DNA from: Parolsenella massiliensis
GTDB taxonomy: Bacteria; Actinomycetota; Coriobacteriia; Coriobacteriales; Atopobiaceae
Reading direction: 5' to 3'
NCBI RefSeq assembly: GCF_900143685.1
Contig: NZ_LT671675.1
Location: forward strand, 967,111 to 1,031,110
Length of the DNA: 64,000 nt
Positions 38,167-46,677 of this stretch are shown here, one piece after another. How positions within the stretch are numbered: position 1 is the stretch's first letter; every line of letters begins with the position of its first letter. The notes under the pieces were generated by a model that saw nothing but the letters and a program-made list of their open reading frames with translations, did not search any database and had not been told where the DNA came from. A program made the position numbers and the translations under genes.

Positions 38167-39090
38167 CTATCCCTCGAAGGCGCCGATGAGCTCGTTGATG
38201 TCGGACACGCCCTGCGACTCGGCCCACTCGGTGAGCTCGTCGAGGATGCGCGGTGCGGCCGTAGGGTCAACGAGGTTTGCCATGCCAACGGAGACGCTCG
38301 TGGCACCGGCGAGAATGAACTCGGCGGCGTCGCGGCCGCTCATGACGCCACCCACGCCCACGATGGGCAGGTCAACGGCGTTGTGGACCTCCCAGACCAT
38401 GCGCACGGCGATGGGATGAAGCGCGGGGCCGCTCATGCCACCCGTGGGGCGAGACAGACGACTCTTGCGCGTGTTCACGTCGATGGACATGCCCGAGATG
38501 GAGTTGATGACCGTGAGGGCGTCGGCACCCTCGGCCTCCAGGGCCTTCGCGACGTCGACCACGCGGGCGGGCGCCATCTTGACGAGCAGCGGGCGCTTCG
38601 TGTGGGACCTCACGGCTCGGATGACCTCGGCGGCTCCCTCGGGTGTGGAGCCCATGGCACAGCCGCCGGCGGCGATGTTGGGGCAGCTGATGTTGATCTC
38701 GAGGCCCGCGGCGAAGGGCGCGAGCTCCTCGAACAGGTCGACGGCGCGGACGTACTCGTCCACGGAGTGGCCGGCGACCTGGCAGATGACCTGCGTGCCT
38801 TTGTCGGAGAGCTGCTGGAGGTAGTCGCCGTAGGAGTCGACCAAGCCACGGACACCGGGGTTCTGCAGACCCACGGAGTTCATCATGCCGCTCGTGACCT
38901 CGGCCATGCGCGGGGCGGGGTTGCCGGGCCAGGGCTCGGCGGCGCAACCCTTCGTCGTGATGGCGCCGAGGCGGCTCACGTCATAGAAGCCCTCGAACTG
39001 CCACCCAAAGCCGAACGTGCCGCTCGCGGTGTTGATGGGGTTCTTCATCTTGATGCCGCCAAGGTCGACGGCCATGTTCACCTTACTCAC
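38167..39090 (-). CDS. pyrD: Dihydroorotate dehydrogenase B, catalytic subunit
   Basis: 307 residues from GTG 39088-39090, whose bases overlap the pyrK stop (GTGA). Class 1B features: NPINTASGTFGFGWQF, EINISCPNIAAGG with the catalytic Cys, VKMAPARVVDVAK and GVGGVMSGRDAAEF. With PyrK it forms the NAD-linked heterotetramer oxidising dihydroorotate to orotate. The open frame reaches further upstream but only inside pyrK. Confidence 0.95.
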   Translation of the reverse strand: MSKVNMAVDLGGIKMKNPINTASGTFGFGWQFEGFYDVSRLGAITTKGCAAEPWPGNPAPRMAEVTSGMMNSVGLQNPGVRGLVDSYGDYLQQLSDKGTQVICQVAGHSVDEYVRAVDLFEELAPFAAGLEINISCPNIAAGGCAMGSTPEGAAEVIRAVRSHTKRPLLVKMAPARVVDVAKALEAEGADALTVINSISGMSIDVNTRKSRLSRPTGGMSGPALHPIAVRMVWEVHNAVDLPIVGVGGVMSGRDAAEFILAGATSVSVGMANLVDPTAAPRILDELTEWAESQGVSDINELIGAFEG

Positions 39091-39884
39091 CAGACGACCT
39101 TCCTCGAGTCGAACACGGGACCGTGCATGCAGGCGCCGACCATGCCGTCGGTCGTCTGGACGTTGCACGTGTTGCAGGCGCCAAATCCGCACGTCATCAT
39201 GCGCTCGAGCGAGACCTCGCAGTAAACGCCGGCGGCCTGGGCCTGAGCGGCGACCGCGTGCATCATGGGCTCGGGGCCGCACGTGAGCACGACATCATAG
39301 CCGCCCGCCCCGAGCATGGGGCCGACCTCGGCCGTCACGAAGCCCTTCGTGCCGGCGGTGCCGTCGTCGGTGGTGACGCGGACCTCGCCGCAGCCCAGGG
39401 CCTCGAGCTCGTCGGTGCCACACAGCTTGTTGGCCGTAAGCGCGCCCACGACGGCGTCAACCGAGGCGCCCGCGCCCGCGGCCATCGCCGCGGCGGCAAT
39501 GACGGGCGTTATGCCGATGCCGCCGGCCACGACAAGCACGCGACCCGGGCCCTCGGGCAGCTTCCAGCCATGGCCCCCCGGGCCAAGCACGGTGGACGTG
39601 GAGCCCGCCGGCATGGCGGCCAGGCGGCGCGTGCCGTCGCCCACGATGGCATAGAACGTCGTCACGGTGCCCGCGTCGGCGTCGGCGCTGGCATAGGACA
39701 GCGGAATGCGAATGAGCTGCGTCGTGTCCCCGGGGACGGCGAAGTTCATGAACTGGCCGGGCTTGATGGCCTTGGCAAGGCGCGGGGCCTCGATCGTGAG
39801 GCGCATGATGCCCTCTGCGACGCGCACGTTCTCCACGATGGTGAAGTCATGGATGCGCGCGGGCGATGGGGTGGGTATGGCCAT
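39087..39884 (-). CDS. pyrK: Dihydroorotate dehydrogenase B, electron transfer subunit
   Basis: 265 residues from the ATG at 39882-39884 with AAAGGAG upstream. FAD-binding domain (PLSYASADADAG), NAD-binding GGIGITPVIAAAAM and the C-terminal [2Fe-2S] cysteines (MTCGFGACNTCNV ... GACMHGPVFD). It passes electrons from PyrD to NAD+. The presence of PyrK shows that PyrD is type 1B. Confidence 0.95.
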   Translation of the reverse strand: MAIPTPSPARIHDFTIVENVRVAEGIMRLTIEAPRLAKAIKPGQFMNFAVPGDTTQLIRIPLSYASADADAGTVTTFYAIVGDGTRRLAAMPAGSTSTVLGPGGHGWKLPEGPGRVLVVAGGIGITPVIAAAAMAAGAGASVDAVVGALTANKLCGTDELEALGCGEVRVTTDDGTAGTKGFVTAEVGPMLGAGGYDVVLTCGPEPMMHAVAAQAQAAGVYCEVSLERMMTCGFGACNTCNVQTTDGMVGACMHGPVFDSRKVVW

Positions 39885-39905
39885 GTCTCTCCTTTCATGC
39901 AAAAG

Positions 39906-39966
39906 CGCCGCCACGTGTGCGCGGCGGCCCAAAGCGCCCGCCGGCTCCCTTCGGGCCGACGGGCGC
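39906..39966 (-). promoter_or_regulatory. Two tandem hairpins between pyrC and pyrK
   Basis: Hairpin one, 39934-39966, has arms GCGCCCG and CGGGCGC extended by three more pairs. Hairpin two, 39906-39927, has GCCGCC/GGCGGC arms and is followed on the minus strand by GCTTTTG just before the pyrK SD. They may weaken transcription into pyrKDF or protect mRNA ends after processing. Confidence 0.45.
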
Positions 39967-39980
39967 AAGACGTGTGGAGC

Positions 39981-41270
39981 CTAGGCGAGCTTGCAGTCCT
40001 TGAGGACGTGCTTGCCGGCGACGATGGTGTCCGTGGCACGGCCCGTGAGCTTGGCGCCCATGAACGCCGAGTTGTGCTGCTTGCCGCAGAACAGCTCCGG
40101 CGTGACCTCGAAGGCGACCTGCGGGTCGATGAGCGTGAGGTCGGCGACCGAGCCGGCCTCGACCTTGACGGGAGCCAGGCGCGCGACCTTGCGCGGGTTC
40201 ACGCACATGACCTCGACGAGGCGCTGCCAGCTCATCTTGCCGGAGGCCACGAGGTGCGTGAGCATGAGCGGGAGGCTCGTCTCGAGGCCCACGACGCCGA
40301 ACGGGGCGATCTCGAACTCGCACTCCTTCTCGTGGAGGGCGTGCGGGGCGTGATCGGTGACGACGCAGTCGATCGTGCCGTCAACGATGCCGGCGCGCAG
40401 CGCGGCGGCGTCCTCGGCCGTGCGCAGGGGCGGGTTCATCTTGAGGTTCGTGTCATACGTGTCATCGAGCGCGGACTCGTCGAGGAACAGGTGGTGCGGG
40501 CACACCTCGGCCGTGACGGGCAGGCCCTCGGCCTTGGCCGCGCGCACGAGCTCCATGCCATGGGCCGTGGAGATGTGGCAGATGTGCAGGGCGCAGCCCG
40601 TGAGGCGGCACAGCTCGATGTCGCGGGCGGTCTCGATCTCCTCGCCAGCGGCGGGCCAGCCGGCAAGGCCCAGGCGCGTGCTGGCGCGGCCCTCGTTCAC
40701 CATGCCGTGCTCGGTGAGCGAGCGGACCTCGCAGTGGCAGGCGACGGCGCGGTCGAACTGGCGCACGTAGTCCATGACGGTGCGCAGCATGCCAGCGCTC
40801 TGGACGCCGTGGCCGTCATCGGAGAACATGCAGGCGCCCTCGGCAACCATGTCGCCGATCTCGGCGAGCGCCTCGCCCTTCTCGCCGCGGGTGCAGGCGC
40901 CAATGGGGCGAACGTGCACGAGGCCGGCCGCGTCGCCCTTGGCGATCTGGTAGCGGATGCCTTCGCCCGTGTCGACGACCGGGTCGGTGTTGGGCATCGT
41001 GGCGACGTCGGTGAAGCCACCGGCGGCAGCGGCGGCAGAGCCCGTCTCGATGGTCTCCTTGTACTCGTAGCCCGGGTCACGGAAGTGAACGTGGATGTCG
41101 GTCAGGCCGGGGACGAGGTACTTGCCGTCGGCCTCGACGACCTCGGCGCCCTCGGGAGCCTTGATGCGCTCGCCAACCCTGGCGATGCGCTCGCCCTCGA
41201 TGAGCACGTCATAGACACCATCGAGACCAACCTGGGGGTCAACAACGTGGGCGCCCTTAATCAGCAGCAT
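39981..41270 (-). CDS. pyrC: Dihydroorotase
   Basis: 429 residues from ATG 41268-41270 (GGAGGAGA upstream); start overlaps the pyrB end by 14 bp. Type I dihydroorotase: metal motif DIHVHFRDPGYEYKETI, then CHCEVRSL, ICHISTAHG and DCVVTDHAPH. It closes carbamoyl aspartate to dihydroorotate. Activity may depend on association with PyrB as in other type I enzymes. Confidence 0.95.
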   Translation of the reverse strand: MLLIKGAHVVDPQVGLDGVYDVLIEGERIARVGERIKAPEGAEVVEADGKYLVPGLTDIHVHFRDPGYEYKETIETGSAAAAAGGFTDVATMPNTDPVVDTGEGIRYQIAKGDAAGLVHVRPIGACTRGEKGEALAEIGDMVAEGACMFSDDGHGVQSAGMLRTVMDYVRQFDRAVACHCEVRSLTEHGMVNEGRASTRLGLAGWPAAGEEIETARDIELCRLTGCALHICHISTAHGMELVRAAKAEGLPVTAEVCPHHLFLDESALDDTYDTNLKMNPPLRTAEDAAALRAGIVDGTIDCVVTDHAPHALHEKECEFEIAPFGVVGLETSLPLMLTHLVASGKMSWQRLVEVMCVNPRKVARLAPVKVEAGSVADLTLIDPQVAFEVTPELFCGKQHNSAFMGAKLTGRATDTIVAGKHVLKDCKLA

Positions 41271-42189
41271 TCTCTTCTCCTCCAAGCAGCAGGTACATTT
41301 CGGCCATGCGGGTGTAGAGGCCCGCGGCGACCTGTCGGGTCACGAACGAGTTCTGGGCGTCGGCCGGGATGGAGTCAATCTCCATGCCACGGTTCATCGG
41401 GCCCGGGTGCATGACGAGCGCGCCCTCCTTCATGCGGGCGTGGCGCTCGGCGTTGAGGCCCCAGAGGCGGTTGTACTCGCGCTTCGAGGGGATGGTGGCA
41501 CCCTCCATGCGCTCGAGCTGGACGCGCAGCATGTAGACGACGTCGGCGTCCTCGATGACGGAGTCGAAGTCGTAGGTCTCCTCGGCGCCAAAGACCTCGG
41601 GGTCGGGAAGCTGGAACGTGGGCGGGCCGACGAGCGTGACCTTGGCGCCCATCGTGCGAAGCGCAGGGGCCAGCGAGCCCACGACGCGGCTGTGCAGCAG
41701 GTCGCCCACGATGGCGACCTTGAGGCCGTCAAGCTTGCCGAAGTGCTCGCGCATCGTGTACAGGTCGAGAAGCGCCTGCGTGGGATGGGCGTGCTTGCCG
41801 TCGCCGGCGTTGATGACGCGGGCGTCGGTGTACTGGGTGATGCGCTCGGCCGTGCCGGCGTTGCGGGCGCGGCACACGAACATGTCGATGCCGTAGGAGT
41901 CGAGCGTCTTGATGGTGTCCTCGAGGCACTCGCCCTTGGAGACCGAGGAGCTGGAGCCGGCGACGTTGAGGGAGTCTGCCGACAGGCGCTTCTCGGCGAT
42001 CTCGAACGAGGAGCGCGTGCGCGTGGAGGGCTCGAGGAACAGGTTCACGATCGTGCGGCCACGAAGCGCCGGCACCTTCTTGATCGTGCGGTGGTTGATC
42101 TCCTCCATCGAACGGGCGGTGTCGAGGATCTGCGTGATGTCGTCGGCCGTAAGGTCCGTCGTATTGATGAGGTTGCGTACGGAGAGCAT
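41257..42189 (-). CDS. pyrB: Aspartate carbamoyltransferase catalytic subunit
   Basis: 310 residues starting MLSVRNLINTTDL with AAGGAGG upstream, one base after the pyrR stop. Carbamoyl phosphate motif FLEPSTRTRSSFEIA, HPTQALLDLYTMREH and MHPGPMNRGMEID. It condenses carbamoyl phosphate with aspartate. No PyrI regulatory subunit is encoded nearby, matching the PyrB-only type. Confidence 0.96.
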   Translation of the reverse strand: MLSVRNLINTTDLTADDITQILDTARSMEEINHRTIKKVPALRGRTIVNLFLEPSTRTRSSFEIAEKRLSADSLNVAGSSSSVSKGECLEDTIKTLDSYGIDMFVCRARNAGTAERITQYTDARVINAGDGKHAHPTQALLDLYTMREHFGKLDGLKVAIVGDLLHSRVVGSLAPALRTMGAKVTLVGPPTFQLPDPEVFGAEETYDFDSVIEDADVVYMLRVQLERMEGATIPSKREYNRLWGLNAERHARMKEGALVMHPGPMNRGMEIDSIPADAQNSFVTRQVAAGLYTRMAEMYLLLGGEENAAD

Positions 42190-42190
42190 C

Positions 42191-42775
42191 TTAGGCACTG
42201 ACCTCCTTCTTGGCGATGGCCTGCTTCTCGGCCTCGATGTCCCAGATTTCCACCGCGTCGCGGCCGTCGAGGGACTCCACGAACACGCGGACGTCCTCCT
42301 CGTGGGAGCTGGGGACGTTCTTGCCCACATAGTCGGCGCGAATGGGCAGCTCGCGGTGGCCGCGGTCGACCATGACGGCGAGCTGGATGGTGGCGGGTCG
42401 GCCAAAGTCCATGAGGGCGTCGAGCGCCGAGCGGACGGTGCGGCCGGAGAAGAGCACGTCGTCGACCAGAATGATGTCCTTGCCGTCGACGTCGAAGTTG
42501 ATCTCGGTCTTGTGGATGACGGGCGCGACGCGACGCGTCACGTCGTCACGATAGAAGCTGATGTCGAGCTTGCCCACCGGCGGGCGGATGCCCTCGATGG
42601 CCTCGATCTCATCGGCGAGCTCCTCGGCGATGTTGGCGCCGCGGCGCACGATGCCGACGAGGGCGATGTTGCCAGCTCCCTCGTTGTTCTCGATGATCTC
42701 ATGGGCGATGCGGGTGAGGGCTCGTGCCATCGCCGCCCCGTCCATGATGGTCGCCTTGGGTGCAACCTGTTCCAT
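42191..42775 (-). CDS. pyrR: Bifunctional pyr operon regulator / uracil phosphoribosyltransferase PyrR
   Basis: 194 residues with the PRPP loop DIILVDDVLFSGRTVRSALD and GIVRRGANIAEEL. In Gram-positives PyrR binds pyr mRNA in response to UMP/UTP and promotes termination. It is the first gene of the pyr operon and lies just after a terminator-like hairpin, so it probably controls its own operon. UPRTase activity is usually weak. Confidence 0.95.
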   Translation of the reverse strand: MEQVAPKATIMDGAAMARALTRIAHEIIENNEGAGNIALVGIVRRGANIAEELADEIEAIEGIRPPVGKLDISFYRDDVTRRVAPVIHKTEINFDVDGKDIILVDDVLFSGRTVRSALDALMDFGRPATIQLAVMVDRGHRELPIRADYVGKNVPSSHEEDVRVFVESLDGRDAVEIWDIEAEKQAIAKKEVSA

Positions 42776-42789
42776 GTGGCTCCCTTCAC

Positions 42790-42882
42790 AAAAAAAGACG
42801 CCTGTGCCTAATGCGGCCCGGGACGTCTGGTGAAGGTCTCATATGAGTTGCGCCGAAGCGCTCGATCCTTGCCGGTGTCCCG
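42790..42882 (-). promoter_or_regulatory. pyr leader attenuator: terminator with possible competing antiterminator
   Basis: On the minus strand AGACGTCC (42821-42828) and GGCGTCT (42796-42802) form a terminator stem followed by seven T, 15 bp before pyrR. An upstream CGGGAC (42877-42882) can pair with GTCCCG (42819-42824), which overlaps the terminator arm and would prevent it. A UUCG-capped hairpin (42850-42861) and the palindrome CTCATATGAG (42838-42847) lie between. The switch and PyrR as its effector are inferred. Confidence 0.65.
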
Positions 42883-42904
42883 CACCGTCTTAAAGGTCTT
42901 GCCT

Positions 42905-42912
42905 ACTATACT
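42905..42912. promoter_or_regulatory. Overlapping divergent -10 elements, pyrR / glycosyltransferase
   Basis: ACTATACT reads as TATACT on the plus strand (42907-42912) and TATAGT on the minus strand (42905-42910). It lies between the divergent pyr operon and the polysaccharide locus. Clear -35 boxes are missing on both sides. Confidence 0.4.
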
Positions 42913-42974
42913 ACTCAGCAACAAGAACAATGCCGAAATTCGAAATCACCTCGGCTCAACGCACAGGAGCGCCC

Positions 42975-44816
42975 ATGATCGAGCACAAGCTCTCGAACGT
43001 CTTGCTCAAGCCCGCCGACCACCTCAAGGGTCACGACGAGCTCTACGCCTTCTGCTCCTCGCCACTCGTCTATGACGAGGCGGCGGGGGCCCTCGTTGTT
43101 GGCGAGCCCACGGACTTCATGACCTTCTTGAACGCCTGCTCCACCGGAAAGTGGGCAAAGTACTGCGGCATTCACGAGGTCACGCTCTCCCTCGAGCTCT
43201 CCGGCGACGCCTGCGAGGTCGTCATCAAGGGCCTTCCCGCGGGTGCGGCCGCAGACGCCGAGAGCACCGTCGAGCTCGACCGCCTCGCCGTGGAGTCCGA
43301 GCAGGGTGCGCATGCCCGCGTGAGCGCCACGATCGACGCCGCGGGCATGGACCTCGTGGCCTTCGAGCTCCTGCCTGCCGGGCAAACGTTTCTTCATGCG
43401 GGCTCGTACGCGGCGCGCGTCGACGAGGACCGCGTGCGCCCGGTGCGCATCGCCCTTTCCACGACGACGTTCAAGAAGGAGCACTACATCGTCCCCAACA
43501 TCGAGCTCATGCGTGCAAGCGTCGCCGAGGATAGCGGCCCCATTCACGACAACTTCCACATGTTCGTCGTCGACAACGGCCAGACCCTTGACGCCGAGGC
43601 GCTCTCCGACGAGCTCGTCACCGTCATTCCCAACGCCAACGTGGGCGGCGCGGGCGGATTTGCCCGCGGCATGCTCGCGGCCCTCGACTCCAAGGAGCCC
43701 TTCACGCACGTCATCCTCATGGACGACGACGTCCACGTGTTCCCCGAGAGCATCAAGCGCACCTATAACCTCCTGGCGCTTGCGAGCGACGAGTACGCGG
43801 ATGCGTTCGTGAACGGCGCGATGCTCTCCGTCGAGCAGCCCACACGCCTGTTCGAGGACGTGAGCCACGTGCTTCGCAGCGGCAAGTACGCCAAGCTCAA
43901 GCCCGACCACTACGTGGACCGCCTCGACCAGGTCGTTGCCAACGAGCGCGAGAACGTCGAGGTGGAGCACGCCTATGGCGCCTGGTGGTTCTCATGCATC
44001 CCGATGGCGAGCATCCGCGAGAAGGGCCTGCCGCTGCCCGTGTTCGTTCGCTGCGATGACGTGGAGTACGGCCTACGCAGCAACCCCACCTACATGACGA
44101 TGAACGGCATCTGCGTGTGGCACGAGAGCTTCGAGGGGCGCCCGCGTGCCTCGGTTGACTGCTACCAGTATGTGCGCAACTTCCTCGTCATGGCCGCCTG
44201 CGACGGATTCGTGAACACGGAGCTGTTCATGAGCCGCGTGTGGCGAAACGTCGTGCTGCGCCGCCGCGACCTCGAGTATGGCGCCGCCGAGCTGCTGCTC
44301 CAGGGCGTCGAGGACTACCTGCGCGGCCCCGAGTGGCTCATGGAGGTGGACGGAAGCGCCCTCATGCGCAAGAACGCCCAGCTCAACGACAAGTTCGTTC
44401 CTCTCGCAGACATCGACCCCGAGCTTCTTGACGCCGCGAACCTCGACGCCATCCACCCCGAGCCGCACCACGCGATCGGCCTTGCCGGCAAGCTGCGCAA
44501 GACGCTGCCCTACGACAAGCACCTGCTGCCGGACGCCCTTCTTAAGAAGGCCCCCGGACACATGCAGACGACGGGGCCGTGCGTCTACGACAATGACACG
44601 ATCGCGAGGAAGACGGTGCTCGTGCTCGACGTCACGGGCGAGAAGGCCGCCGTTCGCCGCATGGACCGAGAGCGCAACCGCCGCATCATCGAGCGCGAGC
44701 GCACCCTCAAGCGCCGCTGGCAGCTCGAGCACGAGAAGGTTGCGGGCGCCTACGCCGACGCCTTCCCCACGATGAGGAGCGAGGCCTACTGGCGCCGCCG
44801 CCTGGGCATGGAGTAG
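42975..44816 (+). CDS. GlfT2-like galactofuranosyltransferase family protein
   Basis: 613 residues from ATG 42975 (AGGAG upstream). An N-terminal beta-rich domain (1-170), a GT-A domain with VVDNGQTLDAEAL, NANVGGAGGFARGM, the metal motif ILMDDDVHVFPESI and FVRCDDVEYGLR plus VWHESFE (catalytic region), then a helical C-terminus. This architecture and length match mycobacterial GlfT2 (about 637 aa), which polymerises galactofuranose. It is transcribed divergently from the pyr operon. A galactan product is inferred; UDP-galactopyranose mutase is not in the window. Confidence 0.75.
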   Translation: MIEHKLSNVLLKPADHLKGHDELYAFCSSPLVYDEAAGALVVGEPTDFMTFLNACSTGKWAKYCGIHEVTLSLELSGDACEVVIKGLPAGAAADAESTVELDRLAVESEQGAHARVSATIDAAGMDLVAFELLPAGQTFLHAGSYAARVDEDRVRPVRIALSTTTFKKEHYIVPNIELMRASVAEDSGPIHDNFHMFVVDNGQTLDAEALSDELVTVIPNANVGGAGGFARGMLAALDSKEPFTHVILMDDDVHVFPESIKRTYNLLALASDEYADAFVNGAMLSVEQPTRLFEDVSHVLRSGKYAKLKPDHYVDRLDQVVANERENVEVEHAYGAWWFSCIPMASIREKGLPLPVFVRCDDVEYGLRSNPTYMTMNGICVWHESFEGRPRASVDCYQYVRNFLVMAACDGFVNTELFMSRVWRNVVLRRRDLEYGAAELLLQGVEDYLRGPEWLMEVDGSALMRKNAQLNDKFVPLADIDPELLDAANLDAIHPEPHHAIGLAGKLRKTLPYDKHLLPDALLKKAPGHMQTTGPCVYDNDTIARKTVLVLDVTGEKAAVRRMDRERNRRIIERERTLKRRWQLEHEKVAGAYADAFPTMRSEAYWRRRLGME

Positions 44817-44854
44817 CTCTGGGGCATCGGTGCAGAAATCAAAGTACGAATGAC

Positions 44855-44891
44855 GAGAGGGACGACCGCCACCAGGACGGTCGCCCCTCTC
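44855..44891. terminator. Bidirectional terminator-like hairpin
   Basis: GAGAGGGACGACCG and CGGTCGCCCCTCTC pair over 14 bp with one mismatch between the two convergent glycosyltransferase genes. T runs are weak on both sides. Confidence 0.6.
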
Positions 44892-44936
44892 CATAACGCT
44901 ACGTGGGTGCCCAACGCAAGGCCCGTGCCTGGCACG

Positions 44937-45872
44937 CTACTTCTCGGGCCTCTTCACGTACTCGATCTGGGGATGGAAGCGAAGGCCCTCGATCGTGCCG
45001 CCCACCACGGCACGCGCGCGATCGAGCTTGCGGCCCTTGGCCTCAAGGGCGATGCGAGCCAGGTGGTTGAGGTCGCGGGCAAGCACGTAGGCATATCCGG
45101 ACGCGCCCTCGCCACGATAGAGCACGATGTCGTTGCGAAAGGCCAGGCGGAAGCGGGCGATGCGCTCGCCCGAGTCGAGCGCGACGTTGCCGGCGCCGTT
45201 CACCTTGCACTTGTGCGTCACGATGCTCGTGCCCACCACGTAGCAGGGGTACTTGCGAGACACGCGGCGCGTGAACTCCCAGTCGTCAGTCCAGATGAAG
45301 AAGTCCTTGATGGGAAGCCCCAGCTCGGCAATGACGTCTGCCGGCACGAACAGCGAGACGAACGAGGCAAGCGTGCAGGGCTGAAGCTCGGGCGAGAAGT
45401 CCTCTATCGTGGTGTGGAGCGGATGGCGCTGGCGGTTCATCGTGCAGGGATTGCCATCGGTCCACAAGCACACGCTCGTGAGATATCCGTAGTCGCCCTC
45501 GAGCCCCTCGCCGGCAAGCAGAAGCTCACGGAGGGTATCGGGATGCGTCATGCAGTCGTCGTCCATGACCCAGACGTAGTCATGGCCTGCCTCGACCGCC
45601 ACACGCATGCCATAGTTGAAGCCGCCGGCACCGCCGAGGTTCTCGCCCGTGTTGAAGTAGGAGATGCGCCCGGAGGTCACATAGGGCTCAAGCGCCTCCT
45701 CCGTTCCGTCCGTGCTCGCGTTGTCCACGACGATGACCGAGAGCTCATAGGAGTCGCCAAGACGCGCCAGGTCCTGCGCCTCTAGGCAGTCGAGGCACTC
45801 GAGCAGAAGCTGCTTGCGGTTGTACGTCACGACGACGGCGGCAACGCTCTTCTTGCGCGAATCGGTGCCCAT
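44937..45872 (-). CDS. Family 2 glycosyltransferase, GlfT1-like
   Basis: 311 residues from ATG 45870-45872 (AGGGGGA upstream). GT-A fold with VVVTYNRKQLLLECL, VDNASTDGT, NTGENLGGAGGFNYGM and the metal motif YVWVMDDDC; later FFIWTDDWEFTRRV. Size and motifs resemble mycobacterial GlfT1, which adds the first galactofuranose units onto the lipid linker. It directly follows the Wzt-like gene (10 bp), giving ABC export plus initiating transferase in one operon. A rhamnosyltransferase is the main alternative. Confidence 0.75.
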   Translation of the reverse strand: MGTDSRKKSVAAVVVTYNRKQLLLECLDCLEAQDLARLGDSYELSVIVVDNASTDGTEEALEPYVTSGRISYFNTGENLGGAGGFNYGMRVAVEAGHDYVWVMDDDCMTHPDTLRELLLAGEGLEGDYGYLTSVCLWTDGNPCTMNRQRHPLHTTIEDFSPELQPCTLASFVSLFVPADVIAELGLPIKDFFIWTDDWEFTRRVSRKYPCYVVGTSIVTHKCKVNGAGNVALDSGERIARFRLAFRNDIVLYRGEGASGYAYVLARDLNHLARIALEAKGRKLDRARAVVGGTIEGLRFHPQIEYVKRPEK

Positions 45873-45882
45873 TGGTGTCCCC

Positions 45883-46650
45883 CTAGTTGAACTGCCTGCG
45901 ATAGGCCTGGCAGACCTCATCGGTGTCACCGATCATGCGCTGCTCGCCCTTCTCGATCCAGACGCAGCGCGTGCACAGGCGCTCCACCTGCTCGAGCGAG
46001 TGGCTCACGAACAGCACGGTCACGTGCCCGCTCTCGATGAAATCGCGGATGCGGCGCTCGCACTTCTCCTGGAAGAAGACGTCACCCACGGAGAGCGTCT
46101 CGTCGACGATGAGGACGTCGGGCTCGACGACCGTGGCGATGGCGAAGGCGATACGGGCCACCATGCCGCTCGAGTAGTTCTTGAGCGGCATGTCCATGAA
46201 GTCCTTGAGCTCGGCGAAGTCCACGATCTCGTCGATGTGGGAATCGATGAACTCCTTGGTGTAACCAAGCAGCGCGCCGTTGAGGTAGATGTTCTCGCGG
46301 GCGGTGAGCTCGATGTCGAAGCCTGCGCCGAGCTCGATGAGCGGCGCGATGTTGCCGTGGACCTTGACGGAGCCCTCGCTGGGCTCAAGCACGCCGGCGA
46401 TGATCTTGAGCATCGTGGACTTGCCCGAGCCGTTCGTGCCCACAAGGCCCAGCACCTCGCCGCGACGCACCTTGAAGCTCACGTGCTTGAGGGCGTGGAA
46501 CTCCTCGAAGAACAGCTCGTGCTTCACGAGCTTGATGAAGTACTCCTTGAGGTTGTCGAGGCGCTCGCTCGCCATGTTGAAGATCATGGAGACGTCGTCG
46601 ACCTCGATGGCATAGTCCTCGGAAGTCTTGATGTCGTTCTTATCAGCCAT
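45883..46650 (-). CDS. Polysaccharide ABC exporter ATP-binding protein (Wzt/TagH type)
   Basis: 255 residues. The family's N-terminal feature of a long pre-Walker segment (MASERLDNLKEYFIKLVKHE) precedes Walker A GLVGTNGSGKSTMLKII, signature KNYSSGMVARIAFAIA and Walker B PDVLIVDETLSVGD. It energises export of lipid-linked polysaccharide or teichoic acid. No C-terminal carbohydrate-binding domain is present, as in TagH-short or mycobacterial Wzt. The permease gene is just upstream. Confidence 0.9.
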   Translation of the reverse strand: MADKNDIKTSEDYAIEVDDVSMIFNMASERLDNLKEYFIKLVKHELFFEEFHALKHVSFKVRRGEVLGLVGTNGSGKSTMLKIIAGVLEPSEGSVKVHGNIAPLIELGAGFDIELTARENIYLNGALLGYTKEFIDSHIDEIVDFAELKDFMDMPLKNYSSGMVARIAFAIATVVEPDVLIVDETLSVGDVFFQEKCERRIRDFIESGHVTVLFVSHSLEQVERLCTRCVWIEKGEQRMIGDTDEVCQAYRRQFN

Positions 46651-46677
46651 GGAATGAAACCAGCCTTCTCGAGCGGA

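Noticed and set aside
37513-39225. 570-codon plus-strand frame opposite pyrF and pyrD
   Set aside because: Spans two well-identified genes on the other strand and has no motif.
44937-45872. Simple rhamnosyltransferase annotation
   Set aside because: Kept only as alternative, since the adjacency to Wzt/Wzm-like genes and a GlfT2-like gene favours GlfT1-like.
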